The translations under genes and the position numbers were made by a program. The notes under the pieces are model-generated. The model did no database searches. It was not told the origin of the DNA and saw nothing but the letters and a program-made list of their open reading frames with translations. A DNA stretch of 39,793 nt from Candidatus Minthosoma caballi (GTDB lineage: Bacteria > Bacteroidota > Bacteroidia > Bacteroidales > Bacteroidaceae), in assembly GCA_018064505.1 (NCBI GenBank), contig JAGHVC010000121.1, forward strand, positions 1 through 39,793. The letters are read 5' to 3'. Numbering within the stretch: the stretch's first letter is position 1; each line of letters opens with the position of its first letter. Positions 8,385-17,579 of this stretch are shown here, in pieces.

Positions 8385-10991
8385 ATGATTAAGTTATTTC
8401 ATTTGCTTTCCAGCGGAAAGTCTTCGTTTTTTGGACGCTTTCAAGGAAAGACGCTTCTTCTCATATTATCTTTGGCTATTTTGCCACAATTTGTCTCTGC
8501 CCAGTCGATGACTGATGAGCAAGTGATTCAATATATTCAACAACAGCAAGAGAAGGGTTCTGACCAAAAAACGATTGTTACTCAGTTGCTGAGAAAAGGT
8601 GTTACAGCTGAGCAGATGCGTCGTGTGAGAAGAAAGTATCAAGCTGAGCAAGAGCAACTTGGAGCTAAGAATCTGACAGGCCAGAATGGTAATAAAACTC
8701 AGAGCCGACTTCGTACAGACAGACAATTAGCTGGCGAGCAGATGCAACAGCAGAATCAGTACATGATTCGTTCGCAGGTGCGTAATCAGAATAGATTCTA
8801 TGGAACTTTGGATGAGCGTCGTCAGGAATTGAATGATGAAATGGGATTCTTAGATATTGACTCTCTTATATACTATCAGAACTATTTCAAAGACGCAGAG
8901 AACCAAGTGTTTGGCCGTAATATCTTTAATAACCAAATGCTTACTTTCCAGCCAAACATGAACATGGCTACACCTACAAATTATAGATTGGGTGCTGGTG
9001 ATGAGGTGTTTATTGATGTATGGGGAGCTTCTCAAGAGACATTCGAGGGCACAATCTCACCTGATGGCACAGTGACGATAGAGGGGATAGGCCCCTGCAA
9101 AATTGGTGGAATGAGCGTGAGTGAAGCCAACAACTACCTGAGAACAAGACTTGGACAATACTATTCTGATTCAAATATTCAGCTTACTGTAGGTGGCACT
9201 CGAAGCATACAAGTGCAGGTGATGGGAGAAGTGAATGTGCCTGGAACATACACTTTGAGTTCTCTTTCATCCGCATTCAATGCGCTTTATGCAGCAGGCG
9301 GAATCAATGATATCGGTACGCTTCGTGACATTAAGGTGTATCGTCAAGGAAGACTTATAGCTTCTGTCGATGTTTATGATTATTTGCTTCATGGCAATTC
9401 TCATGGAGATGTGAAGCTTACAGACAATGATATTATTATTGTAGGTCCATATGATGCTCTTGTTGAGATTCGTGGTAAGGTGAAGCGACCAATGTTCTAC
9501 GAGATGAAGAAGAATGAAAGCTTGAACACGATTCTTAGCTATTCTGGCGGTTTTACTGGCGATGCTTATAAAAAGAGTATTAGAGTAACTCGAAAGAATG
9601 GAGCAGAATATTCTATCCATACTGTAGGCGAGTTTGATTGGAATGGTTTTGCTCTTTCTGATGGCGACTCAATTTTTGTGGATAGTGTTGTGGCTCGATA
9701 TAGCAACATGGTGGAGGTGAGAGGTGCTGTGTTCCATCCGGGAATGTACCAGATGGATGGCAAGATTAATAGTGTTAGAGAGCTGATCAATGCTTGTGAG
9801 GGACTTCGTGAAGATGCATTTACTGGTCGTGCAGTCATGCATCGTCAGAAACCAGACTTGACTCTTGAGGTGCTTGCTGTAGATATTGTTGGTATCATGG
9901 AAGGAAAGGTGGCTGACATTCCTTTGAAAAAGAATGATGTACTTTACATCCCAAGCAATATAGATTTGATTGGCGAACAGACACTGACTATTACTGGTGA
10001 GGTGAATTACCCAGGTGTTTATGTTTATGCTGATAACACTTCTCTTGAAGACCTCGTGTTGCAAGCTGGCGGTTTGACAGATGCTGCTTCTACTGTGAAA
10101 GTCGATGTGTATCGTCGAATTGATAATCCAAAGTCTTTGGTTGATGATGAGAATCTTACGCAGACATTCTCATTTGCATTGAAAGACGGATTTGTTGTGG
10201 ATGGAGAACCAGGTTTTGTGCTTGAACCATACGATCAAGTTGCTATTAGAAAAGCGCCATCATACTCAGAACAGCAGAATGTGACAATCAGCGGCTCTGT
10301 AAACTTCCCTGGCGATTATGCAATGACAACAAAGAAGTATAAGCTTAGTGACCTTGTAATTGCTGCAGGAGGTCTAAGCTCATTAGGATATGCTAAAGGT
10401 GCTCGTCTTGAGCGACTTATGACAGAAGAGGAACGCCAACAGCAGGAGGCATCACTTCGTGCGTCGCAGATTGCACTATATGAGGAGGCTATGCAAACTG
10501 ATTCAAAGAACTTTGACTTCAACCGTGCAGACTCTTTGTTGACTATGAAGCTTGACCTTGGTAATACATTCCCTGTTGCGATTGATTTGGATAAAGCTGT
10601 TGCTAATCCTGGTTGCGAAGAAGATATTGTGCTTCGCAAAGGTGATAAGCTCATAATTCCGCAGTATTCAAGTACAGTAAAGATTAGTGGTGATGTAATG
10701 TATCCTATCTCAATGAACTACAAAAAAGGTGAGTCGCTTAATTATTACATCAAGCGTGCTGGTGGTTATGGAGATAATGCTCGCAAGAGTCGAGTCTATG
10801 CAATCTACATGAATGGTGCTGTAGAGTTGATAAGTCACTCTTCTGGCAAGGCTGTCCAACCTGGATGTACAATCGTTGTCCCTTCTAAGAAACAGAAGAA
10901 CAAGATGACGACGGCAGAATATGCTGCAATGGGCACTTCGGCTGCGTCTATCGCAACAATGATGGTAACAATTGCTAACATCTTGAAGTAA
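8385..10991 (+). CDS. Polysaccharide export protein with six SLBB repeats (Wza-like)
   Basis: This 868-residue protein has a signal sequence ending near FVSA-QS (residue 39). A Gln-rich helical segment follows (about 41-150; MTDEQVIQYIQQQQEKG is typical of Bacteroidetes export proteins). The polysaccharide export domain is at about 195-270 (DEVFIDVWGASQ, ISPDGTVTIEGIG). Six SLBB-type repeats start near 275, 358, 442, 533, 632 and 764; each opens with a V-G-x-V-x-x-PG-like strand pair and ends in a GG turn. A hydrophobic C-terminal helix (about 845-867) may cross the outer membrane. Wza has fewer SLBB repeats, so this protein could form a longer periplasmic channel. It should carry polymer across the periplasm and outer membrane, working with the Wzz-like protein encoded next. 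Confidence 0.9.
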   Translation: MIKLFHLLSSGKSSFFGRFQGKTLLLILSLAILPQFVSAQSMTDEQVIQYIQQQQEKGSDQKTIVTQLLRKGVTAEQMRRVRRKYQAEQEQLGAKNLTGQNGNKTQSRLRTDRQLAGEQMQQQNQYMIRSQVRNQNRFYGTLDERRQELNDEMGFLDIDSLIYYQNYFKDAENQVFGRNIFNNQMLTFQPNMNMATPTNYRLGAGDEVFIDVWGASQETFEGTISPDGTVTIEGIGPCKIGGMSVSEANNYLRTRLGQYYSDSNIQLTVGGTRSIQVQVMGEVNVPGTYTLSSLSSAFNALYAAGGINDIGTLRDIKVYRQGRLIASVDVYDYLLHGNSHGDVKLTDNDIIIVGPYDALVEIRGKVKRPMFYEMKKNESLNTILSYSGGFTGDAYKKSIRVTRKNGAEYSIHTVGEFDWNGFALSDGDSIFVDSVVARYSNMVEVRGAVFHPGMYQMDGKINSVRELINACEGLREDAFTGRAVMHRQKPDLTLEVLAVDIVGIMEGKVADIPLKKNDVLYIPSNIDLIGEQTLTITGEVNYPGVYVYADNTSLEDLVLQAGGLTDAASTVKVDVYRRIDNPKSLVDDENLTQTFSFALKDGFVVDGEPGFVLEPYDQVAIRKAPSYSEQQNVTISGSVNFPGDYAMTTKKYKLSDLVIAAGGLSSLGYAKGARLERLMTEEERQQQEASLRASQIALYEEAMQTDSKNFDFNRADSLLTMKLDLGNTFPVAIDLDKAVANPGCEEDIVLRKGDKLIIPQYSSTVKISGDVMYPISMNYKKGESLNYYIKRAGGYGDNARKSRVYAIYMNGAVELISHSSGKAVQPGCTIVVPSKKQKNKMTTAEYAAMGTSAASIATMMVTIANILK

Positions 10992-11036
10992 TTAAGCTTG
11001 TAAAGGTAGATTATTAAATCCGCATCCTTATTCGTT

Positions 11037-12089
11037 ATGGAAGAAAAAGAAAAGAAGAAATTAGATATAATGGCAGTGGCAAAACTGCTGTTTTCAAAGA
11101 AAAAGTCCTTCATCATCGGATTTCTTATTGCTCTTGTACTTTCTTGCCTTTGGATATTACCAAAGCCAAGGACTTACACTTGTACTGTAAGCCTTGCTCC
11201 TGAATCTGGAAACTCAGAAGCAGGAGGCTCACTTGGTTCAATTGCTTCATCATTTGGATTTAACCTTGGTAATATGGCTTCTGGCGATGCTATTTATCCT
11301 GTTCTTTATCCTGATATTGTAAGTTCTTCGGATTTCCTTGTAAGCTTGTTTGATGTGAAAGTCAAGACTCTTGATGGATCTGTTGACACAGATTATTACA
11401 CTTACATGACCCAGCACCAACAGGTGTTTATTTATATGGTACCTGTGAATTGGGTTAAAAGAAAGATAAGAGAACTGAAACCTAAAGATGAAACAGCAGC
11501 TTATTCAAATGGGAAAGAGGGTGTAGATCCTTTCTTTCTCTCAGAGCGAGAAGATAATCTTGTTGAGTCTTTGCGTTCTACTATTACATGTGCTGTCGAT
11601 TTGAAGACAGAGGTTATTTCTATTACAGTAATTGATCAGGATCGCCTTGTCTGTGCAACAATGGCAGATTCTGTTCGAGTCAGATTACAGAAATATATCA
11701 CCGATTATCGCACAAGTAAGGCTCGAGTTGATGCTGAGTATTATAAGAAACTCATGGATGATGCTCAGGCAGAATACGACGCTTCAGTAAAGGCGTATAG
11801 CGACTATTGTGACTCGCATCAGAATGTTTTGCTTCAAGCTTATGTGTCTGAGCGCGATAAATTGGAGTTGGAAATGCAGACAAAGCAAACTGCATATAAT
11901 GCATTCAATACTCAGTATCAAGCTGCTCTTGCTAAGATTCAGCAAAGCACTCCTGCATTCACTGTTATTCAGGGAGCAACAGTGCCTCAGCTTCCTTCTG
12001 GACCAAAGCGAATGCTGTTTATCGCAGGAATGATATTCCTTACCATACTTGGCATTGCTGTTTACCACCTAAGGAAGTACATCTTCTAA
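11037..12089 (+). CDS. Wzz-like chain-length determinant (polysaccharide co-polymerase)
   Basis: The 350-residue protein has a transmembrane helix near each end (about 24-44 and 328-344). The periplasmic part between them ends in a long coiled-coil region with many Ala, Gln and Lys. A proline precedes the second helix (PQLPSGPKRMLFIAGM), as in Wzz proteins. No Walker motifs and no C-terminal tyrosine tail are present, so it lacks a fused BY-kinase and none is encoded in the window. It should set polymer length with the Wzy-like protein and contact the export channel. Confidence 0.88.
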   Translation: MEEKEKKKLDIMAVAKLLFSKKKSFIIGFLIALVLSCLWILPKPRTYTCTVSLAPESGNSEAGGSLGSIASSFGFNLGNMASGDAIYPVLYPDIVSSSDFLVSLFDVKVKTLDGSVDTDYYTYMTQHQQVFIYMVPVNWVKRKIRELKPKDETAAYSNGKEGVDPFFLSEREDNLVESLRSTITCAVDLKTEVISITVIDQDRLVCATMADSVRVRLQKYITDYRTSKARVDAEYYKKLMDDAQAEYDASVKAYSDYCDSHQNVLLQAYVSERDKLELEMQTKQTAYNAFNTQYQAALAKIQQSTPAFTVIQGATVPQLPSGPKRMLFIAGMIFLTILGIAVYHLRKYIF

Positions 12090-12157
12090 TGATAATTTAA
12101 GGGCTTTGTCGGTGAGTGAATATTGTTGAAGCATACAATAAATAGCAATTTGATTAG

Positions 12158-13285
12158 ATGTTTACAACTGCCCAGACATTCATATTGTACAATCTCTTGG
12201 CATTAGGTTGCCCGTTGCTTTGTTTTCTTTCTGAACGAAAGCAAAGTAAGTGGGGAATTTACATTGCTTATGGTATATTGCTTTTTTTTACAGTCTTTAG
12301 ATACGATATTGGTGATGATTATGTGAGATATGCGAGCATGTTTGACCATGCTGCTGCCAGAGATTTTGCTACACTTACTGTATTAGACTTTCTATCAGAA
12401 GAACCATTGGTGTATGTTTTTTCTTTTCTTTTTCAATGGTCTGATTATCCTTTTGCATGGTGCATGGGAGTGTATGCCATACTGACTCTATTCCTTTATT
12501 ATAAGGCTTTTGAATATTATAAATGCCACACAATTGGAACATTCCTTTTATGTGTAACTTATGTTCTTTTTCAAGCATGGGATGGTGTGAGGCAGAATCT
12601 CTCAATAGCAGTGTTTTTTTATTGTATAAGGTACATTCAAGAGCGCCGATTTATTCCGTTCCTTATAGGTGTTGTTGTTGGTATGCTTTCTCACTATTCA
12701 ATGTTCATGGTCTTGCCGTTTTATTTCCTAAATAGGATAAAGCTTCTGCCAGTGTATGTGACGCTGATTGTATTTGGCGTTTTTGCTTTGGCTGAGGTTG
12801 GCATTTTGGCAAATGCATTAACAAAGCTTGTTGAGCATGTCCCATATTATGGCCAGATTTATGCCAATACAAAGTATATGCAGAACGGAGAAGGTTCATA
12901 TCATTCTTCGACCTATATTCTTACTATGCTATTTTATATGGCGGTGCTTTATATGTCTAAAAGGGAACATAGTCTTTATGCCAACATATTGGCTGTAGGT
13001 GCAATTATTTATGCTATTGCTGGTGGCAACTTTAACATCATGCGTATTTCTTGGTATTTCACTCCAGCGTTAATGATTCTAATTCCAAAGATTCTTAATG
13101 ACGCAGGCTCTATTAATGAATATAACAAGACATTTGTACGATACATTTTCTTATTCCTAGTATTGATGGCTTTGTTCGAGGGAGTTTATTTGTACGCTAA
13201 TTTCAGGAATGTCATTCCTTATGAGACGATTTTCGCAGATGAATTCCAGCATCATGTTTTCCGTCCAAGAGAATCAGGTGTATAA
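12158..13285 (+). CDS. EpsG-family polysaccharide polymerase (Wzy-like)
   Basis: This 375-residue protein is almost entirely hydrophobic, with about ten predicted membrane helices. The first loop carries RYDIGDDYVRY, typical of EpsG proteins, and further on there is DGVRQNLSIAVFFY and a conserved-looking SHYSM. The family polymerises lipid-linked repeat units at the outer face of the inner membrane. The gene sits between the co-polymerase and the glycosyltransferases, where a polymerase is expected. Polymerases diverge so much that the call rests on topology, these motifs and context. Confidence 0.82.
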   Translation: MFTTAQTFILYNLLALGCPLLCFLSERKQSKWGIYIAYGILLFFTVFRYDIGDDYVRYASMFDHAAARDFATLTVLDFLSEEPLVYVFSFLFQWSDYPFAWCMGVYAILTLFLYYKAFEYYKCHTIGTFLLCVTYVLFQAWDGVRQNLSIAVFFYCIRYIQERRFIPFLIGVVVGMLSHYSMFMVLPFYFLNRIKLLPVYVTLIVFGVFALAEVGILANALTKLVEHVPYYGQIYANTKYMQNGEGSYHSSTYILTMLFYMAVLYMSKREHSLYANILAVGAIIYAIAGGNFNIMRISWYFTPALMILIPKILNDAGSINEYNKTFVRYIFLFLVLMALFEGVYLYANFRNVIPYETIFADEFQHHVFRPRESGV

Positions 13286-13300
13286 AAAAGAAGAGGTGGT

Positions 13301-14083
13301 ATGAATAAAAAAAAGAAAGCAATTTATACAAGCATCATAGGATCTTACGATGACATTCTTCAGCCCAAAGCTGTTGATGAGTCGTTTGACTATGTTCTTT
13401 TCGTTAAGAAAGGAACTAAGAAAACTGAAAGGATTGGAATATGGGAAGTTCGAGAATTAGATTATGATTGTGATGATAACACCATAACATCTCGATTCCC
13501 GAAAATGAATCCTCATGTAGTGTTGCCTGAGTATGAGTATAGCTTGTGGATAGATGGCAACATTGTCATTTTGAAAAAGGAGTTTTACGATGCCGTGAAT
13601 GCTAAAATTGATGAAGGAGTGGTGTATTCTGGCGTTAAGCATCCTAATAAAGATTGCGTGTATCATGACATTGAAGCATGCGTTCATGCAATGAGGGATA
13701 AAACTTCAAACATCATGCGCGCAGCTCGATTCTTGATTGCAGAGAAGTTTCCAGAGCATTATGGAATGTATGAAAACAATATAATTCTTCGCAAGCATAC
13801 CGATGCATCTGTAATAAACTTCTGCAATATGTGGTGGAAGCTTTATCTTGAATATCCCCGTCGTGACCAATTCACATCTCCTTATTGCCTTCGAGCAAAT
13901 GGATTGGAATTTAATTATTTGTTGCCAGAGGGAGAATGTGCGAAAACGAGCGATTGGTTTGAATTCATTGAGCATAAGGTTGCCCAAAAGCCAGCTTTGT
14001 GCAGATGGTATGATTTCTTTGCATGCAGGGTTCGCACATACTATGTAATAGCTTATTTGAAAAGGCATGGAATAAAGAGATAG
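13301..14083 (+). CDS. DUF616 (TOD1/MUCI70-like) glycosyltransferase
   Basis: The 260-residue soluble protein opens with KKKAIYTSIIGSYDDILQP, the typical start of DUF616 proteins, and has YEYSLWIDGNIVIL at about residue 80. That WIDGN element probably corresponds to the nucleotide-sugar/metal-binding D-x-D region of GT-A folds. Further on, TSPYCLRANGL and a basic C-terminus fit a membrane-associated transferase. The gene begins 15 bases after the polymerase and ends 3 bases before the next glycosyltransferase. Its donor and acceptor sugars are unknown. Confidence 0.75.
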   Translation: MNKKKKAIYTSIIGSYDDILQPKAVDESFDYVLFVKKGTKKTERIGIWEVRELDYDCDDNTITSRFPKMNPHVVLPEYEYSLWIDGNIVILKKEFYDAVNAKIDEGVVYSGVKHPNKDCVYHDIEACVHAMRDKTSNIMRAARFLIAEKFPEHYGMYENNIILRKHTDASVINFCNMWWKLYLEYPRRDQFTSPYCLRANGLEFNYLLPEGECAKTSDWFEFIEHKVAQKPALCRWYDFFACRVRTYYVIAYLKRHGIKR

Positions 14084-14086
14084 TAA

Positions 14087-15172
14087 ATGCAACGAGTATT
14101 ATTCATATCACAATACCTAAATCGTAATGGCACAGAGGCATTCATGATGAGTGTTTTTCGTGGCATAGATCATTCGCGTTTTGCTGTAGATTTTCTACTC
14201 TACTGCCAGCAAGAAAGTGACTACACTCGTGAGGTTGAGGCTGCAGGTAGTAGGATATTTCGAGTTGCTTCAAGAAGGGAATCTGTGGTCAGGTGGCACA
14301 AAGAGCTAAATAGCTTCTTCAGTCAGCATGCTCATGAGTATCATGCAATTCATTTCTGCGGTAATAGCTTAACATCCATTGCACCAATATATTATGCATG
14401 GAAATACAAGGTTCCTGTTCGGATTATTCATGCACATAATTCATCGTGTCGTGGCGTTCACAACAAGGGTTTGCACCTTTTGAAAAGAACTGTTGCAAGT
14501 AGGATGGCTACACATCACTTTGCATGCTCAACATTGGCAGCAAAGTGGTTCTTTGGAAATAGAGCGGCGGAAATAATAAAAAATGGAATAGAAGTTGCTA
14601 ACTTCACTTTTGACAAAGCTGTGCGAGAAAAAATGCGTACGGAACTCGGAGTAGAGGCATCAACAAAACTGATTGGTCATGTAGGCCGCTTTGTCGCAGA
14701 GAAAAACCACGATAAGCTTATAGATATTTTTGCTGAGTTTGCAAAAAGAAATCCAGATACAAAGTTAATGCTGATAGGAAAAGGTGATTTGGAAGCTCGA
14801 ATATCAGAAAAATGTTCTATGCTTGGTATTGAAGATAAGGTGTTTATGCTTGGTGAAAGACAAGATGTGCCCCAATTGATGCAAGCAATGGATTTGTTCT
14901 TGATGCCATCACTTTTTGAAGGGTTGCCTTATGTGCTTATTGAGGCTCAAGCAGCAGGGCTTCCATGTGTAATTTCTGATGTGGTAAATCATGATATTTC
15001 ATTGACGCCAAATGTTACTTATCTCTCTCTTAATGATGATGCAGAGCATTGGGCAAGTGTGCTGGAAAGCACTCTTGCGCTTTTTGATAGAACAGCAGAA
15101 ACAGCAGAACTTGTCATAAAGGCTGGTTATTCTATTGATAACACTATTAAGCATTTGGAGAAAATCTATTAA
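14087..15172 (+). CDS. GT4-family glycosyltransferase 1
   Basis: The 361-residue protein has the two-domain GT-B layout of GT4 enzymes. The N-terminal Rossmann part begins QRVLFISQYLNRNGTEAFMM. The C-terminal nucleotide-sugar domain has LIGHVGRFVAEKNHDKLIDI, LIGKGDLEARI and the PSLFEGLPYVLIEAQAAGLP motif, including the E-x7-E pair. The start is fixed by the ATG 3 bases after the previous stop. It probably adds one sugar of the repeat unit on the cytoplasmic face. Its closest GT4 subgroup and sugar are not clear. Confidence 0.87.
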   Translation: MQRVLFISQYLNRNGTEAFMMSVFRGIDHSRFAVDFLLYCQQESDYTREVEAAGSRIFRVASRRESVVRWHKELNSFFSQHAHEYHAIHFCGNSLTSIAPIYYAWKYKVPVRIIHAHNSSCRGVHNKGLHLLKRTVASRMATHHFACSTLAAKWFFGNRAAEIIKNGIEVANFTFDKAVREKMRTELGVEASTKLIGHVGRFVAEKNHDKLIDIFAEFAKRNPDTKLMLIGKGDLEARISEKCSMLGIEDKVFMLGERQDVPQLMQAMDLFLMPSLFEGLPYVLIEAQAAGLPCVISDVVNHDISLTPNVTYLSLNDDAEHWASVLESTLALFDRTAETAELVIKAGYSIDNTIKHLEKIY

Positions 15173-15176
15173 GTGT

Positions 15177-16265
15177 ATGAACATGAAAGTATTGCATGTA
15201 ATAAATTGCCTTTCCATAGGAGGAGCAGAAAGATTGGTGTCAGACATCCTTCCGTTGATGAAGGATAGCATCAATGTTGATTTGCTTGTCTTTAGAGATG
15301 AAGAGGAAAATGATTTCATTCGAAAGGTGAAAGATGCAAATATTAATATCCGTTCTTTACATGCCAAGAAACTATATAATCCTAATATTGTGCTGAAAAT
15401 TAGGGAAGTAATAAAAGAATATGACATTGTGCATGTTCATCTCTTTCCTGCAAGCTATTGGACATCTTTGGCCTCGATAGGGCTCCACACAAAGTTGGTT
15501 TGGACAGAACACAGTACTTTCAATAAAAGGCGTGGAAAGTGGTACTTTAAGCTAATTGAGTGTTTCATCTATTCTCGCTATGATAGAATAATAAGTATAA
15601 GTGAGCAGACGCAACAGAGTTTGATGAGTTGGTTGGGACGGTTTGAAGACCGTGCATTTAAGGTTATCAACAATGGTGTGAATCTTGCTAACTATCCTTT
15701 TAAGAAAGATAGAAGTATTAAAGATAAGTCAATAGTTTCCTTGATTATGGTATCAAGGTTTACAGCAGCAAAAGATCAGGATACAATAATTCGCGCAATG
15801 CAGTTTCTGCCAGAAAGGATTCGTTTGGTACTTGTAGGTGACGGCGACCGACTGGATGCATGCAAATCCCTTGTTCGACAAATTGGAGTGGAGGACAGAG
15901 TGCAGTTTGCAGGAAGAAGAACAGATATCCCTTCGTTGCTATGCAAGGCAGACATTGGAATTCAGTCGTCTCATTGGGAAGGATTTGGCTTGACTGTTGT
16001 TGAGATGATGTCAACAGGCCTTCCTGTTGTAGTGTCAGATGTGGATGGAGTCAAGCAGGTTGCAGAAGGTGCAGGAGTGGTTGTGAAACATGCTGATGCA
16101 CAAGCATTTGCTGATGCCGTCAAGCATATTGTAGAAGATGATAGATACTATGATGAATTGTCACGCAAATCATACGAACGATCAAAGGAATATGACATTA
16201 ATCGTATGGTTGAAGAGTATATAAATGAATACAAGAAATTGATTGGGAATAATGAAGAGGAATAA
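15177..16265 (+). CDS. GT4-family glycosyltransferase 2
   Basis: I place the start at ATG 15177, 4 bases after the previous stop; ATG 15183 is equally possible. The open frame extends upstream but overlaps the previous gene. The 362-residue protein has MKVLHVINCLSIGGAERLVS, a classic GT4 N-terminus with the glycine-rich loop. Its C-terminal domain has LIMVSRFTAAKDQDTIIRAM, LVGDGDRLDACK and SSHWEGFGLTVVEMMSTGLP, with the E-x7-E catalytic pair. It should extend the lipid-linked repeat unit. The end overlaps the next gene by 14 bases. Confidence 0.88.
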   Translation: MNMKVLHVINCLSIGGAERLVSDILPLMKDSINVDLLVFRDEEENDFIRKVKDANINIRSLHAKKLYNPNIVLKIREVIKEYDIVHVHLFPASYWTSLASIGLHTKLVWTEHSTFNKRRGKWYFKLIECFIYSRYDRIISISEQTQQSLMSWLGRFEDRAFKVINNGVNLANYPFKKDRSIKDKSIVSLIMVSRFTAAKDQDTIIRAMQFLPERIRLVLVGDGDRLDACKSLVRQIGVEDRVQFAGRRTDIPSLLCKADIGIQSSHWEGFGLTVVEMMSTGLPVVVSDVDGVKQVAEGAGVVVKHADAQAFADAVKHIVEDDRYYDELSRKSYERSKEYDINRMVEEYINEYKKLIGNNEEE

Positions 16266-17388
16266 GCTGATAATGGTGGTGAATGAGGATCGTTTCTTTC
16301 TCAGTCACAGAAAGGATATTGCCTTGGGTGCACAAAAAGAAGGATATGATGTTTCTATTGTGTGTAAAGACACTGGGCAATTTGACGAGGTAAAGGCATT
16401 AGGTCTGAAGGTGTACCATTTGCCTATCAATCCAACTGGAATGAATATGAAGGAGGAAATGAAGACGATGCGCTTCCTTTATAAATTCTATAAATTGCAT
16501 AAGCCTGATATTGTGCATCATGTAGGATTGAAGAATATTATGTGGGGTGGAGTGGCTGCAAAATATGCTAAGGTGCCATGCGTTGTTAACGCAGTGAGTG
16601 GCCTTGGTGTGCTTTTCAACGGAATAAAACCTTCTACTACTGCAAAAGGAGTGATGCATATCATGGCCTTCTCTAATAGAGGAAAGAATGTGGCAGAAAT
16701 ATTCCAAAACAGCGAGGATAAGTCTTTGTTTATCAAGCACAAGGTTATTCCTGAGTCTCAGTGTGTCTTCATCAAAGGATCGGGTGTAAGCCTTGACGAG
16801 TATTGTTATACCGAGGAGCCTTCTGAAGGCAAGATCAAGGTTATGTTTACGGCAAGAATGGTGAAAGAGAAAGGAATGATAACCTTGATTGACGCTGCAG
16901 AACAGCTTCGAGAGAAGTATCAAGACAAGGTGGAATTTATTCTCTGTGGAGGTCTATCAAACAATCCTAATGGAATAAAGAAACATGAGCTTGAAGCAAT
17001 GTGCGATGGCGTGTATATCAAGTGGTTAGGTCATCGCAAGGATGTTTTACGGCTTCTTAAGCAATGCCACATTGTGGCTTTCCCAAGCTATTATCGAGAG
17101 GGTGTGCCTCGTTCTCTCATCGAAGCTTGTGCTGTAGGTCGTCCTATAGTCACATGCGATTCTATTGGTTGCAAGGATGTTGTAACTGATGGGGAGAATG
17201 GTTTCCTTATTCAGCCACAGGATCATTTTGCTCTTGCAGAACGACTCTCACAATTGATTGAAAATAAAGAATTAAGACAATCAATGGGTAGAAAAGGACG
17301 CTTAGTTGCTGAGAATGAGTTTTCTGTGAATAGAGTTGTGGAAAAGCACCTTGAAATCTATCGTAATCTTCTTGCAAAGAAGAAGTGA
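16252..17388 (+). CDS. GT4-family glycosyltransferase 3 (PglA-like)
   Basis: The start at ATG 16252 lies inside the end of the preceding gene; a TTG at 16243 is less likely. This 378-residue GT4 protein has a PglA/WbpJ-like N-terminal half (VNEDRFFLSHRKDIALGAQK, then DIVHHVGLKNIMWGG and NAVSGLGVLF). Its C-terminal motifs are MFTARMVKEKGMITLIDAAE and FPSYYREGVPRSLIEACAVG. PglA-type relatives use N-acetylhexosamines, so an HexNAc donor is a reasonable but unproven guess. It is the last gene of the plus-strand arm. Confidence 0.87.
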   Translation: MKRNKLIMVVNEDRFFLSHRKDIALGAQKEGYDVSIVCKDTGQFDEVKALGLKVYHLPINPTGMNMKEEMKTMRFLYKFYKLHKPDIVHHVGLKNIMWGGVAAKYAKVPCVVNAVSGLGVLFNGIKPSTTAKGVMHIMAFSNRGKNVAEIFQNSEDKSLFIKHKVIPESQCVFIKGSGVSLDEYCYTEEPSEGKIKVMFTARMVKEKGMITLIDAAEQLREKYQDKVEFILCGGLSNNPNGIKKHELEAMCDGVYIKWLGHRKDVLRLLKQCHIVAFPSYYREGVPRSLIEACAVGRPIVTCDSIGCKDVVTDGENGFLIQPQDHFALAERLSQLIENKELRQSMGRKGRLVAENEFSVNRVVEKHLEIYRNLLAKKK

Positions 17389-17432
17389 TTTCAGCCTTTT
17401 TCGTGAAATAATTGTTGCTTTTCCTTTCTCAG

Positions 17433-17549
17433 AACTTACGCCTTGTACCTCTTGTACGATACGCCTTATATCGCACATGCGTTGCGCCTTATATCGCATG
17501 TGCGATACAAGGTATAAGCTAAAAGTGTTATCGAGCGTAAGTTTTTTGA
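17433..17549 (+). terminator. Structured terminator of the plus-strand polysaccharide arm
   Basis: The outer arms AACTTACGC (17433-17441) and GCGTAAGTT (17535-17543) pair perfectly; the second runs into six T. Inside, TATCGCACATGCG (17469-17481) pairs with CGCATGTGCGATA (17495-17507). Transcripts from the plus arm would fold into a branched hairpin. Minus-strand transcripts could fold too but lack the U tract. Confidence 0.6.
17438..17506. repeat. Three 23-bp tandem units with internal palindromes
   Basis: Units of exactly 23 bp start at 17438, 17461 and 17484. All begin with a CGCCTT-type segment, and units 2 and 3 share GCCTTATATCGCA. A degenerate inverted continuation (ACAAGGTATAAGC) follows. 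The tract lies between convergent genes. It may be a dispersed genomic repeat or a hotspot for rearrangement. Confidence 0.7.
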
Positions 17550-17579
17550 GGAATAATAGATGTTGTCTCGGAGGTTATC

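Noticed and set aside
17438-17506. CRISPR array
   Set aside because: The 23-bp units are contiguous with no unique spacers, and no cas genes are nearby.
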